A stretch of 64,000 bases of DNA from Daucus carota subsp. sativus. Lineage: Eukaryota > Streptophyta > Magnoliopsida > Apiales > Apiaceae. Where the stretch lies: NCBI RefSeq assembly GCF_001625215.2, contig NC_030387.2, positions 372,001 to 436,000 of the forward strand, given 5' to 3'. Below are positions 11,586-22,235 of this stretch, piece by piece. The stretch's first letter is position 1. Each line of letters opens with the position of its first letter. The notes beneath the pieces are model-generated. The model was given only the letters and a program-made list of their open reading frames with translations, did no database searches and had not been told where the DNA came from. Both the position numbers and the translations under genes were made by a program.

Positions 11586-12154
11586 ATGGGTCTCCAGAAG
11601 CATGAGCAAGAAATTACCTCCTCTCTATCAGCAGAGAAAATATTCAATGGCTTGATCGTTGATGTTGATACCATTTTCCCTAAGGCCGCTCCCGGAGCCT
11701 ACAAAAATGTCGAAATCAAAGGTGATGGTGGAGTTGGAACTATTAAGCACATCACTCTTCCTGATGGTTAGTTTCTTCTTTAATGTCAGCCACTTGGTTA
11801 TCGGTAGGTTCATATAAAATGTATAAAAAATCTCATGAAATTAGTTCTGTGTACTTGTATGAATATTCAGGTAGCCCGATCACCACAATGACCCTTAGAA
11901 CTGATGCCCTGGACAAGGAGGCATGCACAGTGGAATACAGCATCATCGATGGAGACGTTCTGTTGGGACTCATTGACAAAGTTGAAACTCATCTTGTCGT
12001 TGTGCCAAATGCTGGCGGAGGAAGCACCACCAAGACTACGACCATATTCCACACCAAAGGTGATGTTGTCGTCCCAGAAGAGAACATTAAGTATTCCGAG
12101 GAGCAGAACATATCAGTATTCAAGGCGGTTGAGGCCTATCTCATTGCAAATTAA
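11586..12154 (+). CDS. PR-10 / Bet v 1 family protein (Api g 1 / Dau c 1-like)
   Basis: Exons 11586-11766 and 11871-12154 flank a 104-bp GT-AG intron at codon 61. The product is 154 aa with GDGGVGT at 46-52 and an EAYLIAN end. It is nearly identical to the gene at 6949-7529, with two notable changes: the conserved NADGGS reads NAGGGS, and KGDAVVPEE reads KGDVVVPEE. The frame and splice sites are intact, but the TATA box is altered (TACAAATA). It may be expressed less than its sisters. This is an inference only. Confidence 0.94.
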
Positions 12155-12286
12155 TCACGTCTATGTGTGTGAGTGTGTGATTTCTATAACTCTCTGGTTT
12201 GTGTTAATTGTGTGACAAGTACTTTTATGTTGCTGGACGAGTGATGCTTAAGATCCAGTACTTCTGTTTAATTGTTTGCTGAATCG

Positions 12287-12292
12287 AATAAA
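12287..12292 (+). terminator. Probable poly(A) signal
   Basis: AATAAA about 130 bp past the PR-10 stop, matching the position in the sister unit. Confidence 0.5.
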
Positions 12293-13014
12293 AAGAGACT
12301 CAATTATGACATTTGCATGTGTATTGGTATCATGATTAAAAGTCGCATCTGAATATGGAAACTCTCCATCCATTTGAAATCTCACTTTTGTTTAAAAGCA
12401 TAAAAACGATATAATAAGCGAACAAACTAATAACGCAGTGGTTAAAATTATATATATGTATGGATAAAATGCCACTTTAAGCAATGTAAGATAAATCTCA
12501 TACCGGGCTGATGGGTCCAGCTTCAGGGTTTATATATATGTTATATAACATTAACCTCACTCTTGTAGTACCCTCCATTTCTATCTCTTTTATTCAGGTG
12601 CTGGGTGCACACGCTTGCAATCGTGTTGAGATCAAGATGAGTTGGTTAGCAAGATGACTGTTTATATATGATGACTATAACTTTTTGTGATGATCTTATA
12701 ATCTGGTATAAAAGGATAGATATTAAGGAATAGAGGTAATAAGGGGAGGACTGGGTAAGGGACCATGGGCTGCTCGCCAGATCGCCCGGCTGGAACTATC
12801 AAGACAATTCTTGGATCCGCCAGAGGCTAATACAGATGCGAAGATTAAGACAGAAAAGAGGAGGGGACTATCGAATGTACTTAAAATGTCAAACATCTGA
12901 GCTTGCCTGGAAAATTGAACTGCTTGCCAATATTGAAATTTTACCAAAATCAGAAGTTTCCTTCAAACTTGAATTATATGCAGATTTTAAACTTTTTACA
13001 TGATTATACAAGTC

Positions 13015-13336
13015 TGTTGGCATTAATCTAAAACTTGTCTGCATGATATGCATCAGTGATGTAGTTTACTAGTCGTTGCGTAGTTGTAGGAAATGATTGA
13101 ATAAAACTTAGTAGTAGAATTGTAGTAGGAGAGTTGTTCCTTGTTTCTAGCAGTAGTTAGCTAGCAGTGTTTAGCACTTAGTTACTAGTAGTTATCTTTA
13201 CTTATTTTGCTTTCTATTTAACGCATGTAATCTGGATGGAATGAAGTTAAGTCTTTGGAGTAACATTTGCCTTGTTTTCTCAGTTTCAATATCAAACAGA
13301 ATACTATAAGTATTGCTATATTTATAAACTTCTACA
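13015..13336 (+). repeat. 5' LTR of the copia element
   Basis: Begins TGTTGGCATTAATC and ends CTTCTACA. It is 322 bp, like its partner at 17475-17796, and I found no difference between them by eye. Confidence 0.95.
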
Positions 13337-13338
13337 CT

Positions 13339-13350
13339 TGGTATCAGAGC
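13339..13350 (+). promoter_or_regulatory. Primer-binding site (initiator Met-tRNA type)
   Basis: TGGTATCAGAGC, two bases past the 5' LTR, complements the 3' end of plant initiator methionine tRNA. Confidence 0.9.
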
Positions 13351-13385
13351 CAGGTTTAGTAACGAGGTGAGTGTCAAAGGCTGAG

Positions 13386-16300
13386 ATGGACGCGAACAAG
13401 CTTAAAGGAGGTTCGATTGGCCTTAGTTACCCTATGTTGGCAAAGGGGAACTATACGGCGTGGTCCATGAAAATGAAGGTATTTATGCAAGCACACGGGG
13501 TGTGGGATGCTGTTGAATCAAGTAATCCCAAAGCTGCAGTTGAAGAGAAAACGGACAAGATCGCATTGGCTATGATCTATCAAGCGATTCCAGAGGAGAT
13601 AATGTTGTCGCTTGCAGATAAACGGACGGCCAAAGACGCCTGGGAGGCGATTAAGACCAGGTGTCAAGGTGCTGAAAAGGTTAAAAAGGCGAGGGTTCAA
13701 ACACTGAGAGCCGAATTCGAGGCGTTAACTATGAAGGATTCTGACCAGCTTGATGATTTCTATACAAAAATCAATGGAATTGTGTCGAATATACGGGCCT
13801 TAGGCGAAGAAATAGCAGAAGCATACATAGTCAAGAAATTGTTGCGAGCTGTTCCATCAAAATTTTTGCAAATTGCCTCCGCTCTTGAGCAGTTCGGGAA
13901 TCTCGACACCATGTCTGTGGAGGAGGTCATAGGATCCCTTAAGACTCATGAAGAAAGGTTAAGGGGCACTGTAACCAGCAACGAAGAACAACTGATGCTA
14001 ACAGAAGAAGAATGGCAAAAGAAAGAAAATGATGGAGGGAAACTATTGCTTACACGAGAGGAGTGGATAAAGAAATCAAATCGAGGAGCATCAAATGGAG
14101 GGGCAAGAGGACGTGGGAATCGTGATAAGAGTCAAGTAAGATGCTACAATTGTGGTATTGTTGGCCACTTTGCAGCTGAGTGTAGAAAACCACGTCGTGC
14201 AAGAGAACAAAAACAAGAAGTGAACATTGCCTCAATAGAAGATGATGAGCCTGCTCTGTTGTTGGCAAAGCACGAAGATGCAGATGTGGTACTGCTAAAC
14301 GAAAGTAAGTTGACACCAAAACTTCTATCTGCAGGCGTCGAGAAACAGGGAGAATCTAATGTCTGGTACCTGGATAATGGAGCCAGCAACCACATGACGG
14401 GTGATAAATTGAAGTTTGACAAGTTGGATGAAGAAGTCAATGGTAAGGTAAGATTTGGAGATGGTTCCACGATCAAAATTGAGGGAAAGGGCTCGATAAA
14501 ATTCAGGTGCAAGAATGGAGAAGAGAAAACACTACACGATGTCTATTACATACCGACTTTGTGTAATAACATTATCAGCATTGGGCAACTTTCTGAAGGA
14601 GGGAATAAGGTAGTAATCAGTGGGGATTTACTCAGAGTGTATGATGATCAGGAGAGATTGCTGATGAGGGTCAAAAGATCGAGCAACAGACTGTATAAAC
14701 TCATTATCGAGTTGAGTACACCTATTTGCTTACTCACAAAGTCTGACGAAACTTCTTGGATTTGGCACTCGCGTCTGGGGCATGTAAATTTTCAAGCTAT
14801 GTTATTGATGTCAAGAAAGCGGATGGTAGATGGTTTGCCTGAAATTGTTCAACCCAAGGGAGTGTGCAGTGGATGTCTTATGGCCAAACAAGTAAGAAAA
14901 TCTTTTCCTTCTCAGTCAAGTTTTAAAGCAAAGCATGCCTTGGAACTCATTTATGGAGACCTGTGTGGCCCAATTGCACCCAATACACTAGCTGGAAATC
15001 AGTATTTTTTCTTGTTGGTAGATGACTATACACGTGTTATGTGGGTGTACATGCTTAAAAATAAAAATGATGCATTTGGTGTGTTTAAGAAATTCTGTGC
15101 TAAAGTTGAGAACAAGCGAAGTGGGAAAATTGGAATGTTTAGAACTGACAGGGGAGGGGAGTTCATGTCGAATGAATTTAAAGCATATTGCGAGGAGCGT
15201 GGAATAATCAGGCAATTTACTGCTCCATACACACCTCAGCAGAACGGCGTGGTGGAAAGGAGAAACCGGACAGTGGTTGAAATGGCCAGGTCCTACTTGA
15301 AACATATGAAGATGCCTTCAACAATGTGGGCTGAGGCAATCAGGCATTCAGTCTATGTTCTAAATAGACTTCCAACTCGAGCTTTGTCTGACCAGACTCC
15401 TTATGAAATGTGGATGAAAACAAAGCCAGATATTAGTCTTATTCGGGTTTTTGGCTGTGTTGCTCATATGAAAATACCGGGAAACAGAACAAGTAAGTTG
15501 GATGATAGAAGTTTGAAGGTGGTTAACCTTGGGAAAGAGCCTGGTACAAAGGCCTACCGTCTGTATGATCCAGGATGCAATAAATTGTATGTTAGTCGAG
15601 ATGTAACGTTTGAAGAAGAGAAGGCTTGGGATTGGAACAATTCGGGCGAGACAGAAACGAGTCGTGTGCAGTCCTTCACTATACCAGATGGGTTCACAAA
15701 TGAGAAAAGTGACATTGAAACTTCAAGGCAGGAACATACAGGTGCCGCAGAAGAAAGTGAGGCTGTGACACCAGTATCTCAGCACTCGAACTCAGTCTAC
15801 AATTCTGAAAATTATGATGACAGTGCTACTCCTAAGAAGTTCAAATCTATTGACGACGTGTATCAAGATACAGAGGAGATAGAGATTGAAGATGAGCTTC
15901 TACTCATGGGTATTGATGAGCCAACCTCATATAGCCATGCAGTGAAAGATAAGGCCTGGAGACAAGCCATGAAGAATGAAATGGAATCCATCGAGAAAAA
16001 TGGAACGTGGGAACTCACTACTTTACCACCAGGACACAAAGAGATTGGTTTAAAGTGGATCTACAAGTTAAAAAAGGATGCTGATGGGAATGTTGTGAAG
16101 CATAAGGCTCGATTAGTTGCTAAGGGATATGTGCAAGAAAAAGGAGTTGATTTCGACGAGGTCTTTGCCCCGGTAACACGCCTGGAGACAGTACGCTTAT
16201 TGCTAGCTTTAGCAGCAAAAAATATGTGGGAGGTGCACCATCTTGACGTTAAAACGGCTTTCTTAAATGGCGAAATTGGCGAAGAAGTGTATGTAACACA

Positions 16301-17459
16301 GCCGGAGGGGTTCATAAAAAAGGGCAAAGAAAATCAAGTGTACAGATTGATCAAAGCACTATACGGGCTTAGACAAGCACCTCGGGCGTGGTACTCGAAG
16401 CTTAACAAATGCCTGGAAGATCTTGGGTTCATAAGATGTCCATACGAACATGCAGTTTATGTTCGACGTAAAGGAAACGAGGCAATAATCATTGGAGTAT
16501 ATGTAGATGATTTGCTGATCACAGGAACTGATATATCTCTTATTAAGCAATTCAAGGAACAAATGAGCACCAAGTTTGAAATGAGTGACATGGGAAAATT
16601 AAATTATTACTTGGGGATTGAGGTGAAACAAGGAGCTGGGTTCACTGAGTTGAAACAATCTGGTTATGCTAGAAAGGTCCTCGAACGAGCTGGTATGTCT
16701 CAGTGCAATCCTTGTAAATATCCCATGGATCCGAAAGAAAGCTTGACTAAGGACGAGGGAGGCAGGACTGTTGATGTTACACAGTTCAGAAGCATAATAG
16801 GTGGATTGCGATACCTTGTCCATACCAGACCTGACATAGCATTTTCGGTGGGAATCGTGAGTAGATTTATGGAAAGGCCAACCATTGTGCATTTGAATGC
16901 AGCAAAGCGGATTTTAAGATACATTAAGGGCACCTTGGACTATGGACTGGTGTATACTAAGGATGCTGGGAATAATATTCTGACAGGATACTCGGATAGT
17001 GATCTTGCAGGTCATGTTGAGGACAGAAAGTCGACTGGAGGCATGGTTTTCTATTTAAACGAAAGTCTGGTCACCTGGGTTTCGCAAAAACAACGTTGTG
17101 TCGCATTGTCTTCATGCGAAGCGGAGTTCATGGCGGCAACAGCGGCGGCTTGTCAAGCAATATGGCTGAGGAACGTGCTGAAGGAGATAACAGGTGAACA
17201 AATTGGTCCCGTGCTTATTTATATTGATAATAAATCTGCTATTGATCTAGCAAAGAACCCGGTTTTCCACGGGAGGAGCAAACATATCGACATCCGATAT
17301 CATTTTATACGTGAATGTATTGAACGTGGGGAAGTCATAGTGAAGCATGTTAGCAGCGAGAACCAGAAGGCTGATCTATTAACAAAGGCTCTGCTTGCTG
17401 TGAAGTTTGAGAGAATGAGGAGTTTGCTGGGTATCGAGCATCTCAGTGGACAAGTTTGA
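13386..17459 (+). CDS. copia gag-pol polyprotein
   Basis: A single frame of about 1357 aa counted from the ATG at 13386. The frame is open a little upstream, but without an ATG. Parts in order: gag, a CCHC zinc knuckle (CYNCGIVGHFAAEC) near residue 250, protease near 330, integrase with its HxxxH region and catalytic core near 460-640, reverse transcriptase with YVDDLL near 1040, and RNase H near 1200-1300. Copia elements make one polyprotein that their own protease cuts. The element supplies its own promoter in the LTR. Confidence 0.93.
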   Translation: MDANKLKGGSIGLSYPMLAKGNYTAWSMKMKVFMQAHGVWDAVESSNPKAAVEEKTDKIALAMIYQAIPEEIMLSLADKRTAKDAWEAIKTRCQGAEKVKKARVQTLRAEFEALTMKDSDQLDDFYTKINGIVSNIRALGEEIAEAYIVKKLLRAVPSKFLQIASALEQFGNLDTMSVEEVIGSLKTHEERLRGTVTSNEEQLMLTEEEWQKKENDGGKLLLTREEWIKKSNRGASNGGARGRGNRDKSQVRCYNCGIVGHFAAECRKPRRAREQKQEVNIASIEDDEPALLLAKHEDADVVLLNESKLTPKLLSAGVEKQGESNVWYLDNGASNHMTGDKLKFDKLDEEVNGKVRFGDGSTIKIEGKGSIKFRCKNGEEKTLHDVYYIPTLCNNIISIGQLSEGGNKVVISGDLLRVYDDQERLLMRVKRSSNRLYKLIIELSTPICLLTKSDETSWIWHSRLGHVNFQAMLLMSRKRMVDGLPEIVQPKGVCSGCLMAKQVRKSFPSQSSFKAKHALELIYGDLCGPIAPNTLAGNQYFFLLVDDYTRVMWVYMLKNKNDAFGVFKKFCAKVENKRSGKIGMFRTDRGGEFMSNEFKAYCEERGIIRQFTAPYTPQQNGVVERRNRTVVEMARSYLKHMKMPSTMWAEAIRHSVYVLNRLPTRALSDQTPYEMWMKTKPDISLIRVFGCVAHMKIPGNRTSKLDDRSLKVVNLGKEPGTKAYRLYDPGCNKLYVSRDVTFEEEKAWDWNNSGETETSRVQSFTIPDGFTNEKSDIETSRQEHTGAAEESEAVTPVSQHSNSVYNSENYDDSATPKKFKSIDDVYQDTEEIEIEDELLLMGIDEPTSYSHAVKDKAWRQAMKNEMESIEKNGTWELTTLPPGHKEIGLKWIYKLKKDADGNVVKHKARLVAKGYVQEKGVDFDEVFAPVTRLETVRLLLALAAKNMWEVHHLDVKTAFLNGEIGEEVYVTQPEGFIKKGKENQVYRLIKALYGLRQAPRAWYSKLNKCLEDLGFIRCPYEHAVYVRRKGNEAIIIGVYVDDLLITGTDISLIKQFKEQMSTKFEMSDMGKLNYYLGIEVKQGAGFTELKQSGYARKVLERAGMSQCNPCKYPMDPKESLTKDEGGRTVDVTQFRSIIGGLRYLVHTRPDIAFSVGIVSRFMERPTIVHLNAAKRILRYIKGTLDYGLVYTKDAGNNILTGYSDSDLAGHVEDRKSTGGMVFYLNESLVTWVSQKQRCVALSSCEAEFMAATAAACQAIWLRNVLKEITGEQIGPVLIYIDNKSAIDLAKNPVFHGRSKHIDIRYHFIRECIERGEVIVKHVSSENQKADLLTKALLAVKFERMRSLLGIEHLSGQV

Positions 17460-17463
17460 GATT

Positions 17464-17474
17464 ATGGGGGAGAA
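17464..17474 (+). promoter_or_regulatory. Polypurine tract of the copia element
   Basis: ATGGGGGAGAA lies immediately before the 3' LTR, the place where plus-strand DNA synthesis is primed. Confidence 0.85.
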
Positions 17475-17796
17475 TGTTGGCATTAATCTAAAACTTGTCT
17501 GCATGATATGCATCAGTGATGTAGTTTACTAGTCGTTGCGTAGTTGTAGGAAATGATTGAATAAAACTTAGTAGTAGAATTGTAGTAGGAGAGTTGTTCC
17601 TTGTTTCTAGCAGTAGTTAGCTAGCAGTGTTTAGCACTTAGTTACTAGTAGTTATCTTTACTTATTTTGCTTTCTATTTAACGCATGTAATCTGGATGGA
17701 ATGAAGTTAAGTCTTTGGAGTAACATTTGCCTTGTTTTCTCAGTTTCAATATCAAACAGAATACTATAAGTATTGCTATATTTATAAACTTCTACA
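17475..17796 (+). repeat. 3' LTR of the copia element
   Basis: 322 bp, identical by eye to the 5' LTR, and followed directly by the AAGTC target duplication. Confidence 0.95.
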
Positions 17797-18070
17797 AAGT
17801 CAAAATTCATCCTTTTTAAATGCCAAACTGGCCTGTCTTAAGAGTTCTGTATAAAATTTCTCATTAATAGATATACGTGCACAACTGGAACTGCAAATTC
17901 TACTGCAGAATGGTAACATAATAAAGTACTAGAATAAATTTTGATACTAAGAGATATTCATGCTTATTGATAGGTTCCAAGTGAACTAACATTACACATG
18001 TATACATCTCCTGCATTTAGAACACACTTTATTCAATTCAGTAAACATACATTGACACCTATAAAATATA

Positions 18071-18280
18071 CTTCCTCTGTGATTGTGTACCGGACAAACC
18101 AAGGATTTGACACGTATTTCAAGATTTTTATAAAATATAGTTTATAAATTATTTATAAAAAATATTTTTCTGTTCAGAAACAAAAATTTAGAAAAAGTAG
18201 AATTATACTTTATAAAAATTTTAAAATACGTGTCAAGTAATGTAAAAAAACTGTATAGAAATGAACGAGGGGACGGATAG
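18071..18280. mobile_element. Stowaway-like MITE downstream of a PR-10 gene
   Basis: Imperfect Stowaway ends (CTTCCTCTGTGATTG at the left, GAGGGGACGGATAG at the right) flanked by TA on both sides. It lies 92 bp past the 3' end of the PR-10 coding sequence at 18372. Confidence 0.65.
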
Positions 18281-18371
18281 TATACATCAGAAAAGACAGA
18301 AACTACATCAAACACTCATTCAAAAGGATGCAGGTGCACTACTCCCAAATAACACAAACCCGACAGATTGA

Positions 18372-19187
18372 TTAATTTGCAATGACATAGGCCTCAACAA
18401 CCTTGAAAAGCAACGTGTTCTGCTGATCGGCATACTTGATGTTCTCTTCTGGCACCACGGCGTCGCCTTTCGTGTGGTATATGGCTGTGGTGGTGGTGGT
18501 GCTGCCTCCATCAGCATTAGGCACAACCACAACATGATTTTCAATTTTATCAAGGAATCCCATCAGGATGTCTCCCCCGATCGCGCTGTAATCCAGTGTC
18601 CGTGCCTTCTTGTCAATAGCATCGGTTCTAACTGTCATTGTGGTAATTGGGGCACCTGCAATGAAAATAGGAAATGATACTAAATTAATTTTGTCCAATA
18701 CTCCCTCCTTCCCCGTCAATACAATACATTGGAGGACGGGGACGCTCTAATGCTCGAATAAACTAGTATAGTTCTGCAAATTATTTTTAATATTTTCTCT
18801 TTATGTATAAAGATATAACAATTTTTATTTTTATATAAAAAAAAATTTAAAAAAAAAGTTCTAAAACTATATTTTACCAAAAATACGTGCCGAGCAGTGA
18901 AATAAAACATATACAGGTGAATAAGATAGAGAGAGTCTGAATTATGAAAAACATGCAGCAACTAGAAACTCAAATGATGTAATTAAGAAATCCACTGGAA
19001 ACTGACCATCAGGAAGAGTGATATGTTTGATTGTTCCAGCTCCGCCATCGCCTATGGTTTCGACATGCTTATAAGCTCCTGGGGCAACCTTGGCCAGAAT
19101 GCTGTACATATCAATGACTAAGCCCTGGAACATTTTCTCTGCTGAGACAGATGAAGTAATCTCGAGTACATGCTTCTGTACACCCAT
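18372..19187 (-). CDS. PR-10 / Bet v 1 family protein, divergent subgroup A member
   Basis: Exons 19007-19187 and 18372-18655 flank an unusually long 351-bp GT-AG intron at codon 61. A 235-bp Stowaway MITE inside it explains the extra length. The product is 154 aa (start MGVQKHVLEITSS, loop GDGGAGT at 46-52, end EAYVIAN). Oddities: the usual IDGD reads IGGD (residue 87), and the lysine of the Bet v 1 signature (DGGSTTK) is threonine (DGGSTTT). DMYSILAKV replaces the common DxDTxxPKA. The frame and splice sites are intact. The changes may alter ligand binding, which is unproven. Confidence 0.92.
18701..18935. mobile_element. Stowaway MITE inside a PR-10 intron
   Basis: CTCCCTCCTTCCCCGTCAAT follows TA at the left. 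The right part (GTGCCGAGCAGTGAAA) matches the element at 44670-44920 read in reverse, so both belong to one family. The right end, GAGAGAG, is eroded. Removing it leaves an intron of about 115 bp, like the sister genes. Confidence 0.75.
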
Positions 19188-19266
19188 GATCAAGTAACAA
19201 GATAGCTGCAAGTTTATGCTATATTTGATTGATATGAAGATGAATTAGCTAGGAACTAGGAGCTGA

Positions 19267-19274
19267 TATTTATA
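19267..19274 (-). promoter_or_regulatory. TATA box of the PR-10 gene at 18372-19187
   Basis: TATAAATA on the minus strand, about 80 bp upstream of the ATG. Confidence 0.7.
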
Positions 19275-20379
19275 GTGAAAGTGTACGGCAGTACTTTCGA
19301 TATTTAATATATTAATTAATCCAATGATGCATGCATGTTTACTTTTCTTTCTCGTTTGGAAAATAATTGCAAGATAATATATATAATTCTAACACCTTAG
19401 ATAGACGCACAAGTTATCGTTTCTTAAATTCAAAAATTAAGCTTTTTGAATTATTGACAAGCTATAATCGAGTTGAATGGTCATAGATAGTGTACCGTGG
19501 GCGGTCTTTGTAAATTGTTTATATAATTTGGATTTGTAAGTTAAGTCAATGTTTTATCGATAGTTTTCAAGATCGGCCTAAATTTACGTTTAAAATCATC
19601 AATATAATTATTACGTCAAATTCGTACATGATATTTGAGTCTTGTTGTATCCTGATCACCCAAATATTTTCTTCATATTCCAAGAAAACGTAATTTGGTT
19701 TGTTGTCGTATTAAATCTATATATATGAACTTAGATAGTCATCTTATCGGTGGCTTGCAAAATTCTCCGCACATTACTTTCTATTGACGACTTTATTTAC
19801 ACTATATTAACACATTATTATTGTCATTGCCGGTGATAAGAAAATGGCTGTGACATGACTCATAAATAAACTCGACTCTTTTCTTCCCATGCAATATATA
19901 CTCCCTTGATGCTGAAATTTCTCATTATTCAAAGAGGTAATTGCAATTTGGAAATTTAATTAATCGCAATTCCTATCTTTATATTTTAAGAACGATACGC
20001 AGCTCTTCCGTTAAATTTCATTGACTTCCGCTAAAATAGCCCTTCAGTCTCAATTTACATGTTCTTTTTGTTTTTCAATTGACTAATTTTTGACCAACTA
20101 TTAGAAAATATTTATTTATTATTTTAGAAAATAGAAAGTTACATATTAAAATAGACTATATTTACTTTTTAAAAACAAACAATATGCAAATGGATGAGGA
20201 GAACACGAATTCAACCAAGTATGTCAAAAAAAAATGATCAAACATACTAATAAAACGAAAGATATAAAACGACAATCTAAAGAAATTGGAAATGAACACA
20301 TGACGAATCGAGATTATGTGTCGGAGAGGATCAAAGATGAAAATGAGTGCATCAAATGAGAAAACAACGCCTGTAGTTG
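19275..20379. other. Intergenic DNA, no gene recognised
   Basis: AT-rich region upstream of the PR-10 gene. No coding or RNA signal was seen. The right part may be the inside of a decayed LTR element (see 20380-20650). Confidence 0.4.
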
Positions 20380-20650
20380 CTCTAATACCATGTTAATTTG
20401 TATAATCTTCAACCGAAATTCACACAAAATCAACAATCTTCATAACAGCATATAAAGAGAGAGAAAGACAAGAAATTCATTTTTTTATTGAGAGGATATC
20501 TTTACAACTAAATGAATATTACAATCATGATAGAATGTTTTAATAGTGGAAGCAACAAACTTTCTAAATAAGTTGTGATATGACGTGGCTAATATATACA
20601 CTATATGTGTTATTCGTCATATAACTTAGTCGATTCATGCAAAAACCTCG
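20380..20650 (-). mobile_element. Possible LTR and primer-binding-site remnant
   Basis: GCTCTAATACCA at 20380-20391 is, on the minus strand, a one-base variant of the TGGTATCAGAGC primer-binding site. It adjoins TGTTAATTT, which could be an LTR edge. No partner LTR or coding part was found. It is old and incomplete. Confidence 0.35.
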
Positions 20651-20691
20651 CACATCACATTTTATGTTGCTTTTAATATATATATATATAT

Positions 20692-21318
20692 AGGGTCTTA
20701 CTCCAGTACAAACTCCTTACTGTACAAACGTACAAACCAGTGATTATAACAATAATATTTAGTGATTAGCATATTTTAATTTAACAAATACATACATACA
20801 TTCATCACCACCGCCACCACAATCACCTCCAATCACCACCACCACGACCACCCCACCCACCACCACCACGACTGCCCAGCGCCACTCTCTCTCTCTCTCC
20901 ACCATCCACCACCAACCACCACTGCCCAGCGCCTCTCTCTCTCTCACCACCACCCACCACCTATCACCACCCACCACCACCACTGCTAGCGGCTCTCTCT
21001 CTGGTTGTTCCCTCACTGATTAGTGCTATACACACACAAACACACACATTCACCACTGCTTTTCTCATCTCCCTCAATCGTGTCTCTATCCCTCAATCGT
21101 GTTTCTAGCACTGCCCTTGCGCCGGCGTCGCGGCTGCCGCCGGCCACGCTGCACCACCACTCGGCTATGCCGCCCCGTAAGTGCTCCCCTCCCCTTATCT
21201 CTCCATCAGACCCTCCTGGTAGATTTAGTGATTATGTTCAATCATTTAGTGATTGTGTTCAAGTCATTTAGTGATTGTTTGTACGTTTGTACACTAAGGA
21301 GTTTGTATTTGAGCACTT

Positions 21319-21322
<4 letters not shown>
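20692..21322. mobile_element. Non-autonomous inverted-repeat element set in TA repeats, carrying CCACC/CT-rich cargo
   Basis: Inverted ends of about 46 bp. The inner parts (ACAAACTCCTTA, GTACAAACGTACAAAC) match closely and the outer parts (AGGGTCTTACTC versus AGGGAAGTGCTC) match loosely. It is flanked on both sides by (TA)n, as for plant MITE families that target TA microsatellites. The interior is unusual: long CCACCA and CTCTCT runs, and a short GC-rich stretch near 21115-21190. Open frames through it are low-complexity and not credible genes. Confidence 0.7.

Positions 21323-21366
<44 letters not shown>
21323..21366. repeat. (TA)n microsatellite
   Basis: About 22 uninterrupted TA units directly after the inverted-repeat element. 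Confidence 0.95.
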
Positions 21367-21371
<5 letters not shown>

Positions 21372-21857
21372 ACTATTTAGAAGATATTATTGGTCATGGC
21401 ATAATACTGTCTTCCAGAACTGATTAACAATTGTAAATTTTATCTTGCACTATCGGTTATTTTGTTATGAGTGGAAATGATTTACAATTGTAAGGTTTTA
21501 TATCTTTCACTATCAGTTATTTTGTTATGAATTATAAAAGGTGCTAGTCCTCTGTTATGGGAATCAAATAAGCAACAATGATTTATCGCTTATCTACATA
21601 AGTGAAATTTTATACAATATTTCACATGTTAAATTTAATCAATTCTTTTTAGTCAACATGGTTGAAGACAAAAGGGGTAGTTCTTTTCTGATATGCATTT
21701 CACATATTCCTTAGTTTTATTCCAGCAAATCAATCCATGATGTTGAATTTGACTTGCTAGTTTTGACGAGGTTTTAAATCATCCATAACGGGAGAGTCCA
21801 AGTCCCCTTTATTTGGATTTCATTCTTATGCCAAACATGCCCTTATTTATTTTGATC

Positions 21858-22235
21858 GAGAGCATCTCAAACATTTCAAAATTCTGATTTATAATATAAT
21901 AAATCATTCTATAATACAAAAGATAATAGGTAATATTTTGTACACTTCAATCATATTATTATTTTTGTCTAAAAATATACATAATCCATTAATGTGGCTG
22001 TATTTGGCCAACCTTTAGAAACATGTAAAAAGATTCAACATCATATATCATCATATTAAAATAATATATTCTATTTATAACAACTTGAAATAATATTAAC
22101 ATACCATATATAGAGATAGTCAGTCAATACTGTCAATATCATTGAAGAAAAATGTCTTATAAGGATTCAGCAAATTTTAGAAGATATAGTCTTACATGTC
22201 TCATTTAACCAACCAATTTTAGCAATGCGGTTCCA
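21858..22235. mobile_element. Decayed MITE related to the element at 48602-48997
   Basis: Shares a GAGCATCTCAAACA start and internal motifs (TTCAGCAAATTTTA, CAATACCATTGAAG-like) with the Harbinger-type MITE at 48602. The right end is eroded. It is absent from the paralogous segment near 2.65 kb. Confidence 0.5.

Larger units (their letters stand above)
10860..12790. repeat. PR-10 duplication unit, subgroup A, copy 2
   Basis: Direct counterpart of about 6360-8110, with the same upstream block, gene and 3' flank up to the GGGACCATGGGCTGCTC region. Past about 12790 homology ends, and the remaining 220 bp before the copia insertion show no recognisable gene. Confidence 0.75.
13015..17796 (+). 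mobile_element. Young, whole-looking Ty1/copia LTR retrotransposon
   Basis: The element is 4782 bp with two 322-bp LTRs that I read as identical, a 5-bp target duplication AAGTC (13010-13014 and 17797-17801), a primer-binding site, a purine tract and one long gag-pol reading frame. The order integrase, RT, RNase H places it in Ty1/copia. It looks whole, with no break seen. Identical LTRs point to a very recent insertion. It lies between PR-10 units and disrupts no recognised gene. The copia lineage was not resolved. Confidence 0.96.

Noticed and set aside
13339-13350. tRNA gene signal at TGGTATCAGAGC and similar sites (34754, 42809, 20380)
   Set aside because: Each is a 12-base primer-binding site next to an LTR edge. 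No cloverleaf surrounds any of them, and no tRNA gene was found in the window.
20759-21271. Proline/serine-rich and Val/Gly-rich open frames
   Set aside because: They come from CCACCA and CTCTCT low-complexity DNA inside a non-autonomous element. No domain or splice context was seen.
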